Assembly (NCBI RefSeq): GCF_001665785.1
Contig: NZ_LZSO01000009.1
Coordinates: forward strand, 1-64,000
Direction: 5' to 3'
Length of the DNA: 64,000 bases
Source of the DNA: Mycolicibacterium peregrinum
GTDB taxonomy: Bacteria; Actinomycetota; Actinomycetes; Mycobacteriales; Mycobacteriaceae
Every line of letters begins with the position of its first letter. The stretch's first letter is position 1. Below, one piece after another: positions 1 through 6,666 of this stretch. The notes below the pieces were generated by a model. It saw only the letters and a list, made by a program, of their open reading frames with translations. It did no database searches and was not told where the DNA came from. The translations under genes and the position numbers were made by a program.

Positions 1-74
1 TCTATTACGCTACAAACACAGCCCAATCAGAGGCTGCACACCCATAACCACGTGTGCATCAAACTCGGGGCGAT

Positions 75-401
75 TCACACATCGCACTTCAGGGTCTGAG
101 TCTGGCGCCAGCCCTCCTTCTGTCCCTGGGCGCTGTCGCAGCGATTCTGGTCGTGCGGCCGACGGTAGTCCCGGCTCACCGTCCGCTGATTACCACACTG
201 GCAGCAGAGTGCGTTGACCCGTTCAGTCGACCGGCGTTCTTCGGCTGGTCTGGTCAGGTCAATCCGACGTGAGTAAGGGTGGTCGAGCTCGCCGCCGCGT
301 CCGCGTTGTCGTCGGCATGCCTGACCCGGGTCGGAATGGCAGAAGGGGAAGCGGTAGTTGAGGGCTGGATGGACTTCAGTGGTTGCGCTGTTTTCGCGCA
401 T
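75..401 (-). CDS. Small Cys-rich zinc-ribbon-like protein
   Basis: A 108-residue protein with no recognised function. The start at 401 is chosen because a perfect AGGAGGG lies at 409-415, seven bases upstream; a longer reading from 464 has no such site. The N-terminal half has a C-x7-C motif (FCHSDPGQAC) followed by GRGGELDHPYSRR. This resembles the short zinc ribbons that actinophages encode, such as the one at 3858 in this window. A second pair, CCQCG, lies near residue 70. It sits outside the left attachment repeat, so it is not part of the element bounded by 744-16872. It may come from a neighbouring integrated element or be a host gene. That it is a gene is well supported by the ribosome binding site; the phage link is inference. 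Confidence 0.6.
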   Translation of the reverse strand: MRENSATTEVHPALNYRFPFCHSDPGQACRRQRGRGGELDHPYSRRIDLTRPAEERRSTERVNALCCQCGNQRTVSRDYRRPHDQNRCDSAQGQKEGWRQTQTLKCDV

Positions 402-466
402 GGATGTACCCTCCTGGGTAGCAAGTTGGTGAAAGTCCCCGGTGACACGAGGCGAAGTTTTCATCC

Positions 467-505
467 GAAGGCGGTTCCCTAGCAGGGGAGCCGCCTTCAG
501 TTTTT
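467..505 (+). terminator. Strong hairpin with T-run
   Basis: GAAGGCGG pairs with CCGCCTTC, the stem continues through TTCCC/GGGGA, and the loop is about five bases. AGTTTTT follows on the + strand, which fits an intrinsic terminator. No + strand gene is visible just upstream. On the - strand the same hairpin lies in the leader of the gene at 75-401. Confidence 0.6.
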
Positions 506-563
506 GGGGAGTGAGTGACGTTGTGTCACTTACCTATTCCCCCAAGTGCATGCGCACACGACA

Positions 564-596
564 GAAGCTCCGATACCCAGAGAGTGCCGGAGCTTC
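564..596. other. Inverted repeat in left flank (402-743)
   Basis: Perfect 9-bp arms GAAGCTCCG / CGGAGCTTC are separated by 15 bases; GTTTC follows on the + strand. I see no convincing gene between 402 and 743, only this hairpin, the terminator at 467-505, and a short GTGAC/GTCAC dyad near 516-530. In the unintegrated chromosome this stretch would lie directly downstream of the tRNA-Val gene. Confidence 0.4.
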
Positions 597-743
597 GTTT
601 CGATTGGTGGTGCGCGAGGCCAGGGGAGTGGCTGGCGGATCAACGCGCTGAGCCTCCTCGACGATTAACGCCGGAGCCTATTGCACGTTAGTTGCACGAG
701 GTGCATCTTGCGGTTTCGCCCTAGGGCTTGACCTGCAAAGAAT

Positions 744-768
744 GTGGTGCGCGATACTGGGATTGAAC
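744..768. repeat. Left attachment core (attL)
   Basis: A 25-bp perfect copy of 16848-16872, ending in GGGATTGAAC. It reproduces only the 3' part of tRNA-Val (CCA end, acceptor 3' strand, T arm). The rest of a tRNA does not follow (769 onward is unrelated), so this is the tRNA-derived crossover copy and not a second tRNA gene. Confidence 0.9.
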
Positions 769-932
769 TTGGCACCTCAGAAATTGCCGATATGCCGCTG
801 ACCTTGGGAAAGATGACGGTTGACCTGGTGTTATGTGAAACAATGACACGGACATTCGCGGACGTTCGTTCGCTCTGATACCCACATCTGTACCCTTTTG
901 GGGGTACGTTTCGGGGCACGGAGGAGCTAATC

Positions 933-2069
933 ATGACCAAGCCAGCACCACGGCGATTCGGAAAGCTGAAACGGCTGCCATCTGGTCGCTGGCAGGCCTC
1001 GTATGTCGGACCCGACCGTCAGCGTCACCTGGCCCCGGCGACGTTCAAGGCGCGAGCCGACGGGGAGCGGTGGTTGCTCGACCGCCAGCGAGAGATCGCG
1101 TTGGACATCTGGGAACCGCCCACCCCTGTCGAGGACACCGACGACGTACGGGCGTCCGTCACCTTCGCTGATTACGCCGACCGGTGGCTGGCTACCCGGA
1201 TCGTCAAGGGCCGCCCCATCCGGCCCCGGACGCGCGAGCACTACCGCCAGTTGCTCGACACCCACCTGCTGCCGACGTTCGGGAAACGGCCAGTCTCCAC
1301 CATCTCGATGGCCCAGGTGGATCGCTGGTACGCCAAGACTGCGACCGACACACCCACCGTCCGGGCGCACGCCTACTCGTTGCTGCGCACCATCCTGGAG
1401 ACGGCCAGAACCCGCGACCGGCTGATCGAGGCCAACCCCTGCGCCATTACTGGGGCCGGTGCGGCGACGCGCAAGTCCAAGACCAGGCCCGCCACCCTGG
1501 ACGAACTGTCCACGATGGTGGAGGCGATGCCCGACCGGTTTCAGGCCATGGTGCTGCTGGCCTGCTGGGGTGCGCTGCGATTCGGCGAACTGGTGGAGTT
1601 GCGTCGCAAGGACATCGATATGGAGCACGGGGTAGTGCGGGTTCGCCGCGCGGCTGTCCGCGTGGACGGCGGATGGCAGGTAGGTGATCCCAAGTCGGAC
1701 GCCGGCCAACGTGATGTAGCCATCCCACCCCACATCATGCCGGTGATCGAGCACCACCTAGCGGAACACGCTGGTGCCGACCGGGAATCGGCACTGTTCC
1801 CCGCGGAGCATGGAGGCCACCTCCAGCCATCCACGCTGTACCGGCATTGGTACAAGGCCCGCGCCGCGGCTGGCCGGGACGACCTACGGTGGCACGACCT
1901 ACGGCACACCGGGGCGGTGTTGGCCGCCATGACGGGTGCGACGTTGGCTGAACTGATGGCCCGTTTGGGGCACAGCACCCCGGGGGCCGCGATGCGTTAC
2001 CAGCACGCCGCCCAGGGCCGCGACCGGCAGATCGCTGACGCGCTGAGCCGGTTGGCAATCGGCGGTTGA
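933..2069 (+). CDS. Phage tyrosine integrase (Int1)
   Basis: A 378-residue site-specific tyrosine recombinase expected to join attP to the tRNA-Val site. GGAGGAG lies 6-12 bases before the ATG. The N-terminal about 60 residues form an arm-binding type domain (FGKLKRLPSGRWQASYVGPD). A SAM-like core-binding domain follows at about 70-165. The catalytic domain holds the first Arg in ALRFGELVELR (about residue 213), HDLRHTG (about 321) and LGHS with the nucleophile Tyr in MRYQHA (about 355). All the expected catalytic residues appear intact. Length and position, beside attL and 165 bp from the core, match phiRv2-like integrases, so I favour this as the integrase that made the present insertion. 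A second recombinase lies at the other end. Confidence 0.93.
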   Translation: MTKPAPRRFGKLKRLPSGRWQASYVGPDRQRHLAPATFKARADGERWLLDRQREIALDIWEPPTPVEDTDDVRASVTFADYADRWLATRIVKGRPIRPRTREHYRQLLDTHLLPTFGKRPVSTISMAQVDRWYAKTATDTPTVRAHAYSLLRTILETARTRDRLIEANPCAITGAGAATRKSKTRPATLDELSTMVEAMPDRFQAMVLLACWGALRFGELVELRRKDIDMEHGVVRVRRAAVRVDGGWQVGDPKSDAGQRDVAIPPHIMPVIEHHLAEHAGADRESALFPAEHGGHLQPSTLYRHWYKARAAAGRDDLRWHDLRHTGAVLAAMTGATLAELMARLGHSTPGAAMRYQHAAQGRDRQIADALSRLAIGG

Positions 2070-2250
2070 TCTGATCGGAGTCCGGTCTCCTGACCGATGG
2101 CGACAGGCCGATGGATGGTGCGAATTTCGGTTTCGATGTGGCGGTAACGGGCCAGTCTAGCTGGGTAGACGCGAAGCGTCTCCTGTCCAGCGGATTCGCT
2201 ACGTGCGGGTAGGAAGCACTCAGTCTGTCCGGCCGCGCGTACACGTGAAA

Positions 2251-2292
2251 TCGCGTGAACTCACGCGAATGAAAGGCATTGTTGTACAACAA
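2251..2292. promoter_or_regulatory. Two palindromic operator-like sites upstream of xis
   Basis: The 295-bp gap 2070-2364 has no gene. It contains two perfect dyads: TCGCGTGA-AC-TCACGCGA at 2251-2268, and the uninterrupted 14-bp palindrome TTGTTGTACAACAA at 2279-2292. Both precede the excisionase-like gene and are placed like repressor sites for the early promoter. No dedicated phage repressor gene is obvious in the element, so the ligand protein is unknown. Confidence 0.55.
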
Positions 2293-2364
2293 CTCTCGTC
2301 CGTTCGACTCATTACGGTCGATATGTCCGGAAGCGACGAACTACGGGAGTAAAGGAGGCCACCA

Positions 2365-2562
2365 GTGGGCCAGAAACTGACAATCCGAGAAGCCGCCGAG
2401 CGACTCGGTTTGAGCGATAAGGGAGTCCGGCGGGCAATCGCCCGGGGCGATATTCGCGCGTACCAGATGGGCAGCACCAACCGCTTGCGCGTGGACGCCG
2501 ACGACGTGGACGCGCTGTTCCGGCCGCTACCGACCGGTGGGCGGTGCAACAAGGTCGGGTGA
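2365..2562 (+). CDS. Excisionase-like HTH protein
   Basis: A 65-residue protein starting at GTG 2365, with AAAGGAGG eight bases upstream. It is a MerR/HTH_17-type small DNA-binding domain: LTIREAAERLGLSDKGVRRAI forms the helix-turn-helix (residues about 5-25), and the wing contains AYQMGSTNRLRVDADDVDAL. Such proteins bend DNA beside att sites and direct excision in mycobacteriophages and in phiRv1/phiRv2. Its place right after the integrase and its size support an Xis role. The alternative is a small transcriptional regulator of the early genes. Confidence 0.75.
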   Translation: MGQKLTIREAAERLGLSDKGVRRAIARGDIRAYQMGSTNRLRVDADDVDALFRPLPTGGRCNKVG

Positions 2563-2641
2563 CAGCCAACCCGTCATCACGAAACACCTACACCCAACAC
2601 CCTTGTGTGCCAATGCAACCCAGGCAACAGAAGGGCATGAA

Positions 2642-3478
2642 GTGAGCAGAACGGGTCGGCATCCGATCATCAACTACGGGCACCAACCCGAGCACTGGAC
2701 CTCGATCCCGTACGAGTTGAGCAAGCTCGATGCAAAGGACGGCATGACGGCCGACGCCGCCGCGCTGATGGTCAAGTTGTACCGCCACGCCAACAACTGG
2801 GAGGTGTCGGCCGCGCTGCTGGCCGGCCAGCTGGGCTGGTGCCGCAAGCGAGTAGAGGGCGCGTTGGACGTGCTGGTTGCACTGGGATGGCTGGTGATCC
2901 AGCGGTACGCGTTCAGCGACGGCCGCAAAAACAACGCCCGTCGGTACCACCTCCAGCGAGAGCGGAGGTTCACCGACGACGAGATCGACTTGTTGTCACA
3001 GCCAATTGTGGTGGGTTCGCGAGGGTCTCGCGAGCATGTCGCTAGCGAGTCGCTAGGCCCTCGCCACGCACGGGGGGTTGCAACCAGAGATTGCAAGGGG
3101 GTTGCAACGTCAGGTTACAAGGGGGTTGTAACCGCAGGTGACAACAAACTAGATGAAGCACTAGATCAAGACACTAGACAGGGTGCGGCGCACCCGCGAG
3201 GCGCGCGCGAGCAAGCCGACGAGCTGATCAGGCAATGCATCCCCGATACCGGGGCATACGAAACGCCGACCCTGCGCGCACTGGGCGCGATTGTCGCCAA
3301 CCTGCTGAGCCAGCCGACAGTGCCCCGCGACGCGGTGGAGTTGGCTCTGCACCGCTGGTACCAGCGGACGGAACTCGCCCCGCCTTCAATGCACTTTCTG
3401 GTGTCCGACGTGCTCAACCAATTTCCCTACTTAACCCAGTCGCCAGAAGTACCTGATTCGCAAGGAGTTACGTCATGA
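2642..3478 (+). CDS. Winged-helix replication-type protein
   Basis: A 278-residue protein. GTG 2642 is chosen because AGAAGGG lies just upstream and conserved-looking sequence begins there; an upstream GTG at 2537 overlaps xis and adds 35 unconvincing residues. Residues about 30-95 form a winged helix (AALMVKLYRHANNW...LLAGQLGWCRKRVEGALDVLVALGWLVI) like those of phage replication initiators and DnaD/RepA-like proteins. The middle is low-complexity with VATRDCKGVATS-type repeats encoded by near-repeat DNA at 3076-3145. The C-terminal part is helical (LRALGAIVANLLSQ...). No primase or helicase motif is visible. The position after xis matches the Rep-like gene of phiRv1/phiRv2. Confidence 0.6.
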   Translation: MSRTGRHPIINYGHQPEHWTSIPYELSKLDAKDGMTADAAALMVKLYRHANNWEVSAALLAGQLGWCRKRVEGALDVLVALGWLVIQRYAFSDGRKNNARRYHLQRERRFTDDEIDLLSQPIVVGSRGSREHVASESLGPRHARGVATRDCKGVATSGYKGVVTAGDNKLDEALDQDTRQGAAHPRGAREQADELIRQCIPDTGAYETPTLRALGAIVANLLSQPTVPRDAVELALHRWYQRTELAPPSMHFLVSDVLNQFPYLTQSPEVPDSQGVTS

Positions 3479-3858
3479 CCCAGCACACCGAGGACAGCGC
3501 CCGCCGCCTAGTCATCGACCGCGAGCGCGGGGAAGACCTGGACGATGTCGGCGCACCAGGCTGCTCGGTCGCCATGGTGCTGATCGTTGACCCCGCGGGC
3601 CAGTTCGACGGCATCGAGGTACCGGTGTTGCTACGGCCCGACGCCACGATGATCCGCGACATGCTGTGCAGCGTAGCAACACATGAGCAGCAAGGGCCTT
3701 TGCCAGTGGAGTGGCAACAGCGCGTTCTGGATGCCGCATGGCGGTGTGGTCGAACCACCAAAACCGGAACCCGTTGTCGCACCCAGGTGGGCCACCAGGG
3801 TGATGCCTGCCGGTGGCACATCGGCGCGGAGCAGCTGACGTTGGTGGACGACCAGTGA
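3475..3858 (+). CDS. Hypothetical protein with C-terminal zinc-binding motif
   Basis: A 127-residue protein whose ATG overlaps the preceding stop by 4 bp, indicating translational coupling. The first 90 residues show no recognised domain. The C-terminal segment CGRTTKTGTRCRTQVGHQG has the pattern C-x3-TK-x-G-x2-C, followed by CRWH. This putative C-x7-C-x10-C-x2-H finger recurs in many small actinophage proteins. It opens a run of overlapping Cys-rich genes that reads like the early or control block of the element. The function is unknown. Confidence 0.65.
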   Translation: MTQHTEDSARRLVIDRERGEDLDDVGAPGCSVAMVLIVDPAGQFDGIEVPVLLRPDATMIRDMLCSVATHEQQGPLPVEWQQRVLDAAWRCGRTTKTGTRCRTQVGHQGDACRWHIGAEQLTLVDDQ

Positions 3859-4145
3859 TGCCCGCACCGATCGCCACGGCGTATGACGGCGCGCTGTCGG
3901 TGACATGCGGGAACTGCGGTGCTGGACCCGGTGACTACTGCATCAAGGAGTCGGGGCAGCTACGCCGCACCCCCTGCGTGACGCGCTGCCGAGCCATCAC
4001 TCCCGAGGTGGGGTCAGTGGACCCGGAACCGTACGCCGATGCGGCAGAAGCCCGCACAGCCCCCGCCCGTGTGGTGGTGCCTGACCAGCCCACCCTGGAC
4101 TACGCCGACCCGTCGGAGCCACGGCACCCGCGAGGTGACGAGTGA
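3858..4145 (+). CDS. Small zinc-ribbon phage protein
   Basis: A 95-residue protein; its ATG shares one base with the preceding TGA (tgATG). The N-terminal half carries CGNCGAGPGDYC followed by GQLRRTPCVTRC, a compact treble-clef or zinc-ribbon pattern (C-x2-C-x7-C...C-x3-C) common in actinophage proteins. The C-terminal half is Pro/Asp-rich and probably disordered. No function is assigned; nucleic-acid or protein binding is a guess from the fold. Confidence 0.6.
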   Translation: MPAPIATAYDGALSVTCGNCGAGPGDYCIKESGQLRRTPCVTRCRAITPEVGSVDPEPYADAAEARTAPARVVVPDQPTLDYADPSEPRHPRGDE

Positions 4146-4663
4146 ACGAGGACACGACGCGACATTGCCGACGCTGCGCGCAGGTCAAGCCGCTGACCGA
4201 CTTCTGGCGCGACAAGCGGGGGCCAGGTGGACGCCGCACGACGTGTGGGGCCTGCAGCCAGCGTGCCCGCCACACGCCGCCGCCGATCAACCCGCCCACA
4301 CTCCAGCCGGTCGTGGCGCCGGCCGACCTATTCACCACCCCGCAGCTGGTCGGGGCGCGGTGCCGGGGCAAGTGGGCGCTGTTCGACCCCGCAGACGGAG
4401 ACGACGCCCCCCAGGTGGTCGAGCGGCTACACACGGAGGCCATCGCGTTGTGCCATCGGTGCCCCGCGTTGGCGGCCTGCCGGTCGTGGATCGAGAGCCT
4501 TCCAGCACCGAAACGGCCAGGCGGCGTCGTCGCGGGCCGGCTGATTCCCGAGAAGTCCCGAGGCATTCGCGACGACCTCGCGAAACCAACCCCAGCTGTA
4601 ACTCCCAGCCCAACCCTTAGCAGTCACAAGCATCCACAACTCAAAGGAGGAAACCGAGCATGA
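4142..4663 (+). CDS. WhiB-family protein with N-terminal zinc finger
   Basis: A 173-residue protein starting at GTG 4142 and overlapping the preceding stop by 4 bp. Residues 8-38 form a separate C-x2-C-x22-C-x2-C finger (C9, C12, C35, C38). A Pro-rich linker follows, then a WhiB domain with the exact family spacing C74-x29-C104-x2-C107-x5-C113 and a PGGVVAGR turn in place of the usual G-[VI]-W-G-G. WhiB proteins bind a 4Fe-4S cluster and act on the housekeeping sigma factor or DNA. Phage WhiBs such as that of TM4 interfere with the host WhiB2. Here the protein could control the element or the host cell cycle. The Lys/Arg-poor C-terminal tail of about 30 residues is unlike host WhiBs. Confidence 0.85.
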   Translation: MNEDTTRHCRRCAQVKPLTDFWRDKRGPGGRRTTCGACSQRARHTPPPINPPTLQPVVAPADLFTTPQLVGARCRGKWALFDPADGDDAPQVVERLHTEAIALCHRCPALAACRSWIESLPAPKRPGGVVAGRLIPEKSRGIRDDLAKPTPAVTPSPTLSSHKHPQLKGGNRA

Positions 4664-5097
4664 ATGAAGGCAACGGCGTCAGTGAAACCGCCACGCCTCC
4701 AACGGATCGTGACCTGTTGAAGTACGCGGTGGCCATCGGCGCGGGCGGGGTCAACTATGTGCAAGGGATGGTGCCGGGGTTGGGTGTTGACATCGTGCAG
4801 TGGGCCACCCTGGTGACGCACCTGGAGGTCATCAGCAACGACCTGATGGATCTCCTCACTGGGGGCGAGGACGACCTGGATTGGTACTCGGCGGGCTACC
4901 CGGTGTACACGATTGTCGAGTTCCCCGATTGCGATTGCGTCCGCGTTCACACGTGGCATCCCGACCCCCGCCACCAACACAACCGCCCGCGCGATCTGGC
5001 TGTGCTGGCCTGCCCACGCGGCGGGTTCCACAGTCTCGTCGTGGTGGGGGTGGGGGAGATCGAGGCGGTCAGTCTGGGAGCCCTGGATGAGGGATGA
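4660..5097 (+). CDS. Hypothetical protein
   Basis: A 145-residue protein. AAAGGAGG lies within the end of whiB, and the ATG overlaps that gene's TGA by 4 bp. It is acidic and probably soluble. The central segment VEFPDCDCVRVHTWHPDPRHQHN contains a CDC-x4-H-x2-H cluster that might bind metal. No family is recognised. The tight coupling to the WhiB gene suggests they are made together. Confidence 0.6.
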   Translation: MNEGNGVSETATPPTDRDLLKYAVAIGAGGVNYVQGMVPGLGVDIVQWATLVTHLEVISNDLMDLLTGGEDDLDWYSAGYPVYTIVEFPDCDCVRVHTWHPDPRHQHNRPRDLAVLACPRGGFHSLVVVGVGEIEAVSLGALDEG

Positions 5098-5452
5098 CGG
5101 GCTGTGGCTCGACGCTGACGACGTGGAGTTCTTCGCGGGCGCTCTGTTGCTGTTGGATACCTGGGCGAAGCGGCTGGGCTACAACACATCTCAGCAGACA
5201 CAATCTGTCAGGACCAGGCTGACGGAGTTCCTGGAGAGTCGCGCTGCTGGTCGTGCGGACGCGACAGTACGACCGCTGTCCGGGGTGGTGGCTGATGCTG
5301 GCGTGGTGGATGCAACCGAAGCGGCCGAGCACCTGGGCTTGACGCCCGACGCGGTGCGCAAGGCTTGCCGCACCGGGCGTTTCGCCGGGGTGGCGCAGAA
5401 ACGCCTGGGCCGTTGGACGATCCCGGCCACGGAACTGGAAAGGAGCGCGTAG
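5087..5452 (+). CDS. Small protein with C-terminal HTH
   Basis: A 121-residue protein starting at ATG 5087, overlapping the upstream gene by 11 bp. The N-terminal half is helical (VEFFAGALLLLDTWAKRLG). Residues about 75-120 form a HTH_17/MerR-like DNA-binding domain (VDATEAAEHLGLTPDAVRKACRTGRFAGVAQKR...WTIPATEL). The position directly before the prohead protease is where small terminase or regulatory subunits lie in phiRv1/phiRv2-type elements. A small-terminase-like DNA-recognition role is therefore possible, but the sequence shows only the HTH. Confidence 0.6.
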   Translation: MRDDGLWLDADDVEFFAGALLLLDTWAKRLGYNTSQQTQSVRTRLTEFLESRAAGRADATVRPLSGVVADAGVVDATEAAEHLGLTPDAVRKACRTGRFAGVAQKRLGRWTIPATELERSA

Positions 5453-6496
5453 ATGAAACGCAACCGCCCCACGGTGATCACCGACGCCCCCGAGCATCGC
5501 ATCATCCCGGTCGGCCGGGTGGAGTTGCGGGCTGATTCCAGCGGTCAGGTCACCCTAGAGGGCTATGCCTCGACGTTCGAGCCGTACGAAATGTACGGCG
5601 GCCCAGAGCGCGGCGGCTGGATCGAGCAGATTGACAAGCGCGCCTTTGCCAAGACGTTGCGTGAGTCGCCTGACCTAATGCTGCTGATCAACCATGAGGG
5701 AATGCCGCTGGCGCGCACCAAGTCCGGAACCCTCAAGCTGTCGGTGGACAGCCACGGGTTGAAGGTGTCGGCCAAGCTGGACCGGTCGGACCCCGACGTG
5801 CAGCGGCTGGAATCGAAGATGCGGCGCGGCGACATGGACGAGATGTCGTTCGCGTTCCGCGTCAAGGCCCAAACCTGGTCCACTACGCCAGAGTTCTCGA
5901 ACGACAACCAGGCGCTGCGCACCATAACTGAGGTATCGCTGCACAAGGGTGACGTGTCGGTGGTCAACTACGGGGCCAACCCCACCACCCACGCCGAGGT
6001 CAAACACAGGAAGGGCGGCACAACCATGAAACTGTCGGAAGCCTTGGCTATTCAGGCGCGCGATACCAAGCGGCCGATGTCGTTGCTAGAAGCGGAGGCG
6101 CTCGCCTCGCGTGACGCAGGACGTACGGAGCAGCTGGGGAGAACAGCGGCGCGTCACGGTGCACGTACCAGATCGGCAATCGAGGTCCAGCTGGCCAAGG
6201 AGGCGCGCTCGCTGCGCGCCAAGAAGGCCGTCAGTGACGCCGTGGTGTCCCGGGCCAAGGCGCTTCTCGACTCCTACACGCCCCCGTCTGCGCATACCCA
6301 GCGGGACGCATTGTCGGCGGCCGTTGTGCCCGACATGCGGGCCGCGAACGACAGCACAGTGGGGGTGGCCTTCCCCGCCATCGGCCCAGCGCTCCACAAC
6401 GCGCACGCGTGGAAGCGAGCCGAGAGCGTCCGTGCGCTGCGCGACGCTCAAGTGTGGCCCTATATCGGCGGCAAGCCGTCGAGCGAGTTGAAGTAG
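5453..6496 (+). CDS. HK97-type prohead protease
   Basis: A 347-residue protein starting one base after the previous stop, with GGAAAGGAG upstream. Residues about 20-185 are a caudoviral prohead protease domain (peptidase family U35). It has LEGYASTFEPYEMYGG, the catalytic His81 in LLINHEG, the catalytic Ser132 in EMSFAFRV, and the closing VSVVNYGANPTTHAEV. The remaining about 150 residues are helical and Lys/Arg-rich (KEARSLRAKKAVSDAVVSRAKALLDSY), resembling a scaffold or delta domain. In HK97-like phages the major capsid gene follows; here a structured 170-bp gap and then the tape measure follow. Its normal substrate is therefore not encoded nearby. Confidence 0.88.
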   Translation: MKRNRPTVITDAPEHRIIPVGRVELRADSSGQVTLEGYASTFEPYEMYGGPERGGWIEQIDKRAFAKTLRESPDLMLLINHEGMPLARTKSGTLKLSVDSHGLKVSAKLDRSDPDVQRLESKMRRGDMDEMSFAFRVKAQTWSTTPEFSNDNQALRTITEVSLHKGDVSVVNYGANPTTHAEVKHRKGGTTMKLSEALAIQARDTKRPMSLLEAEALASRDAGRTEQLGRTAARHGARTRSAIEVQLAKEARSLRAKKAVSDAVVSRAKALLDSYTPPSAHTQRDALSAAVVPDMRAANDSTVGVAFPAIGPALHNAHAWKRAESVRALRDAQVWPYIGGKPSSELK

Positions 6497-6501
6497 ACCT
6501 C

Positions 6502-6634
6502 GGGGCTGGAGGTGACTTGAACGGCCATTCGCGGCTCCAGCCCCGACCAAACGTGAACCCTGTTGCCCCGGATGGGTTCACCCGCCAGTGCCAGGGCGGC
6601 GGGCCGGACGGAGACGCATTGTCTCCGTCCGGCC
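6502..6634. other. Three consecutive perfect hairpins between protease and tape measure
   Basis: The non-coding gap 6497-6666 holds three perfect inverted repeats in series. The first has 10-bp arms (6502-6511/6535-6544), the second 8-bp arms GTGAACCC/GGGTTCAC (6553-6560/6574-6581), and the third 14-bp arms around a 5-base loop (6602-6615/6621-6634). None is followed by a T-run. They could be a structured RNA, a rho-independent attenuator lacking U, or a scar where capsid genes were lost. Confidence 0.6.
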
Positions 6635-6666
6635 GTTGGGCACCGTGACGACCGAAAGGTGATGCG

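Noticed and set aside
54..272. Open reading frame on the + strand at the left edge
   Set aside because: No ribosome site, and it lies opposite a gene (75-401) with a perfect one.
744..768. A second tRNA-Val gene or tRNA fragment
   Set aside because: Only the 3' 24 bases of the tRNA are present and no cloverleaf can form; it is the att duplicate.
3070..3145. Possible CRISPR or iteron array (repeated GGGGGTTGCAAC/GGGGGTTGTAAC units)
   Set aside because: Three short imperfect units lie inside a coding region and keep the frame (VATRDCKGVATSGYKGVVT). They could be origin iterons but are too few and too short to call.
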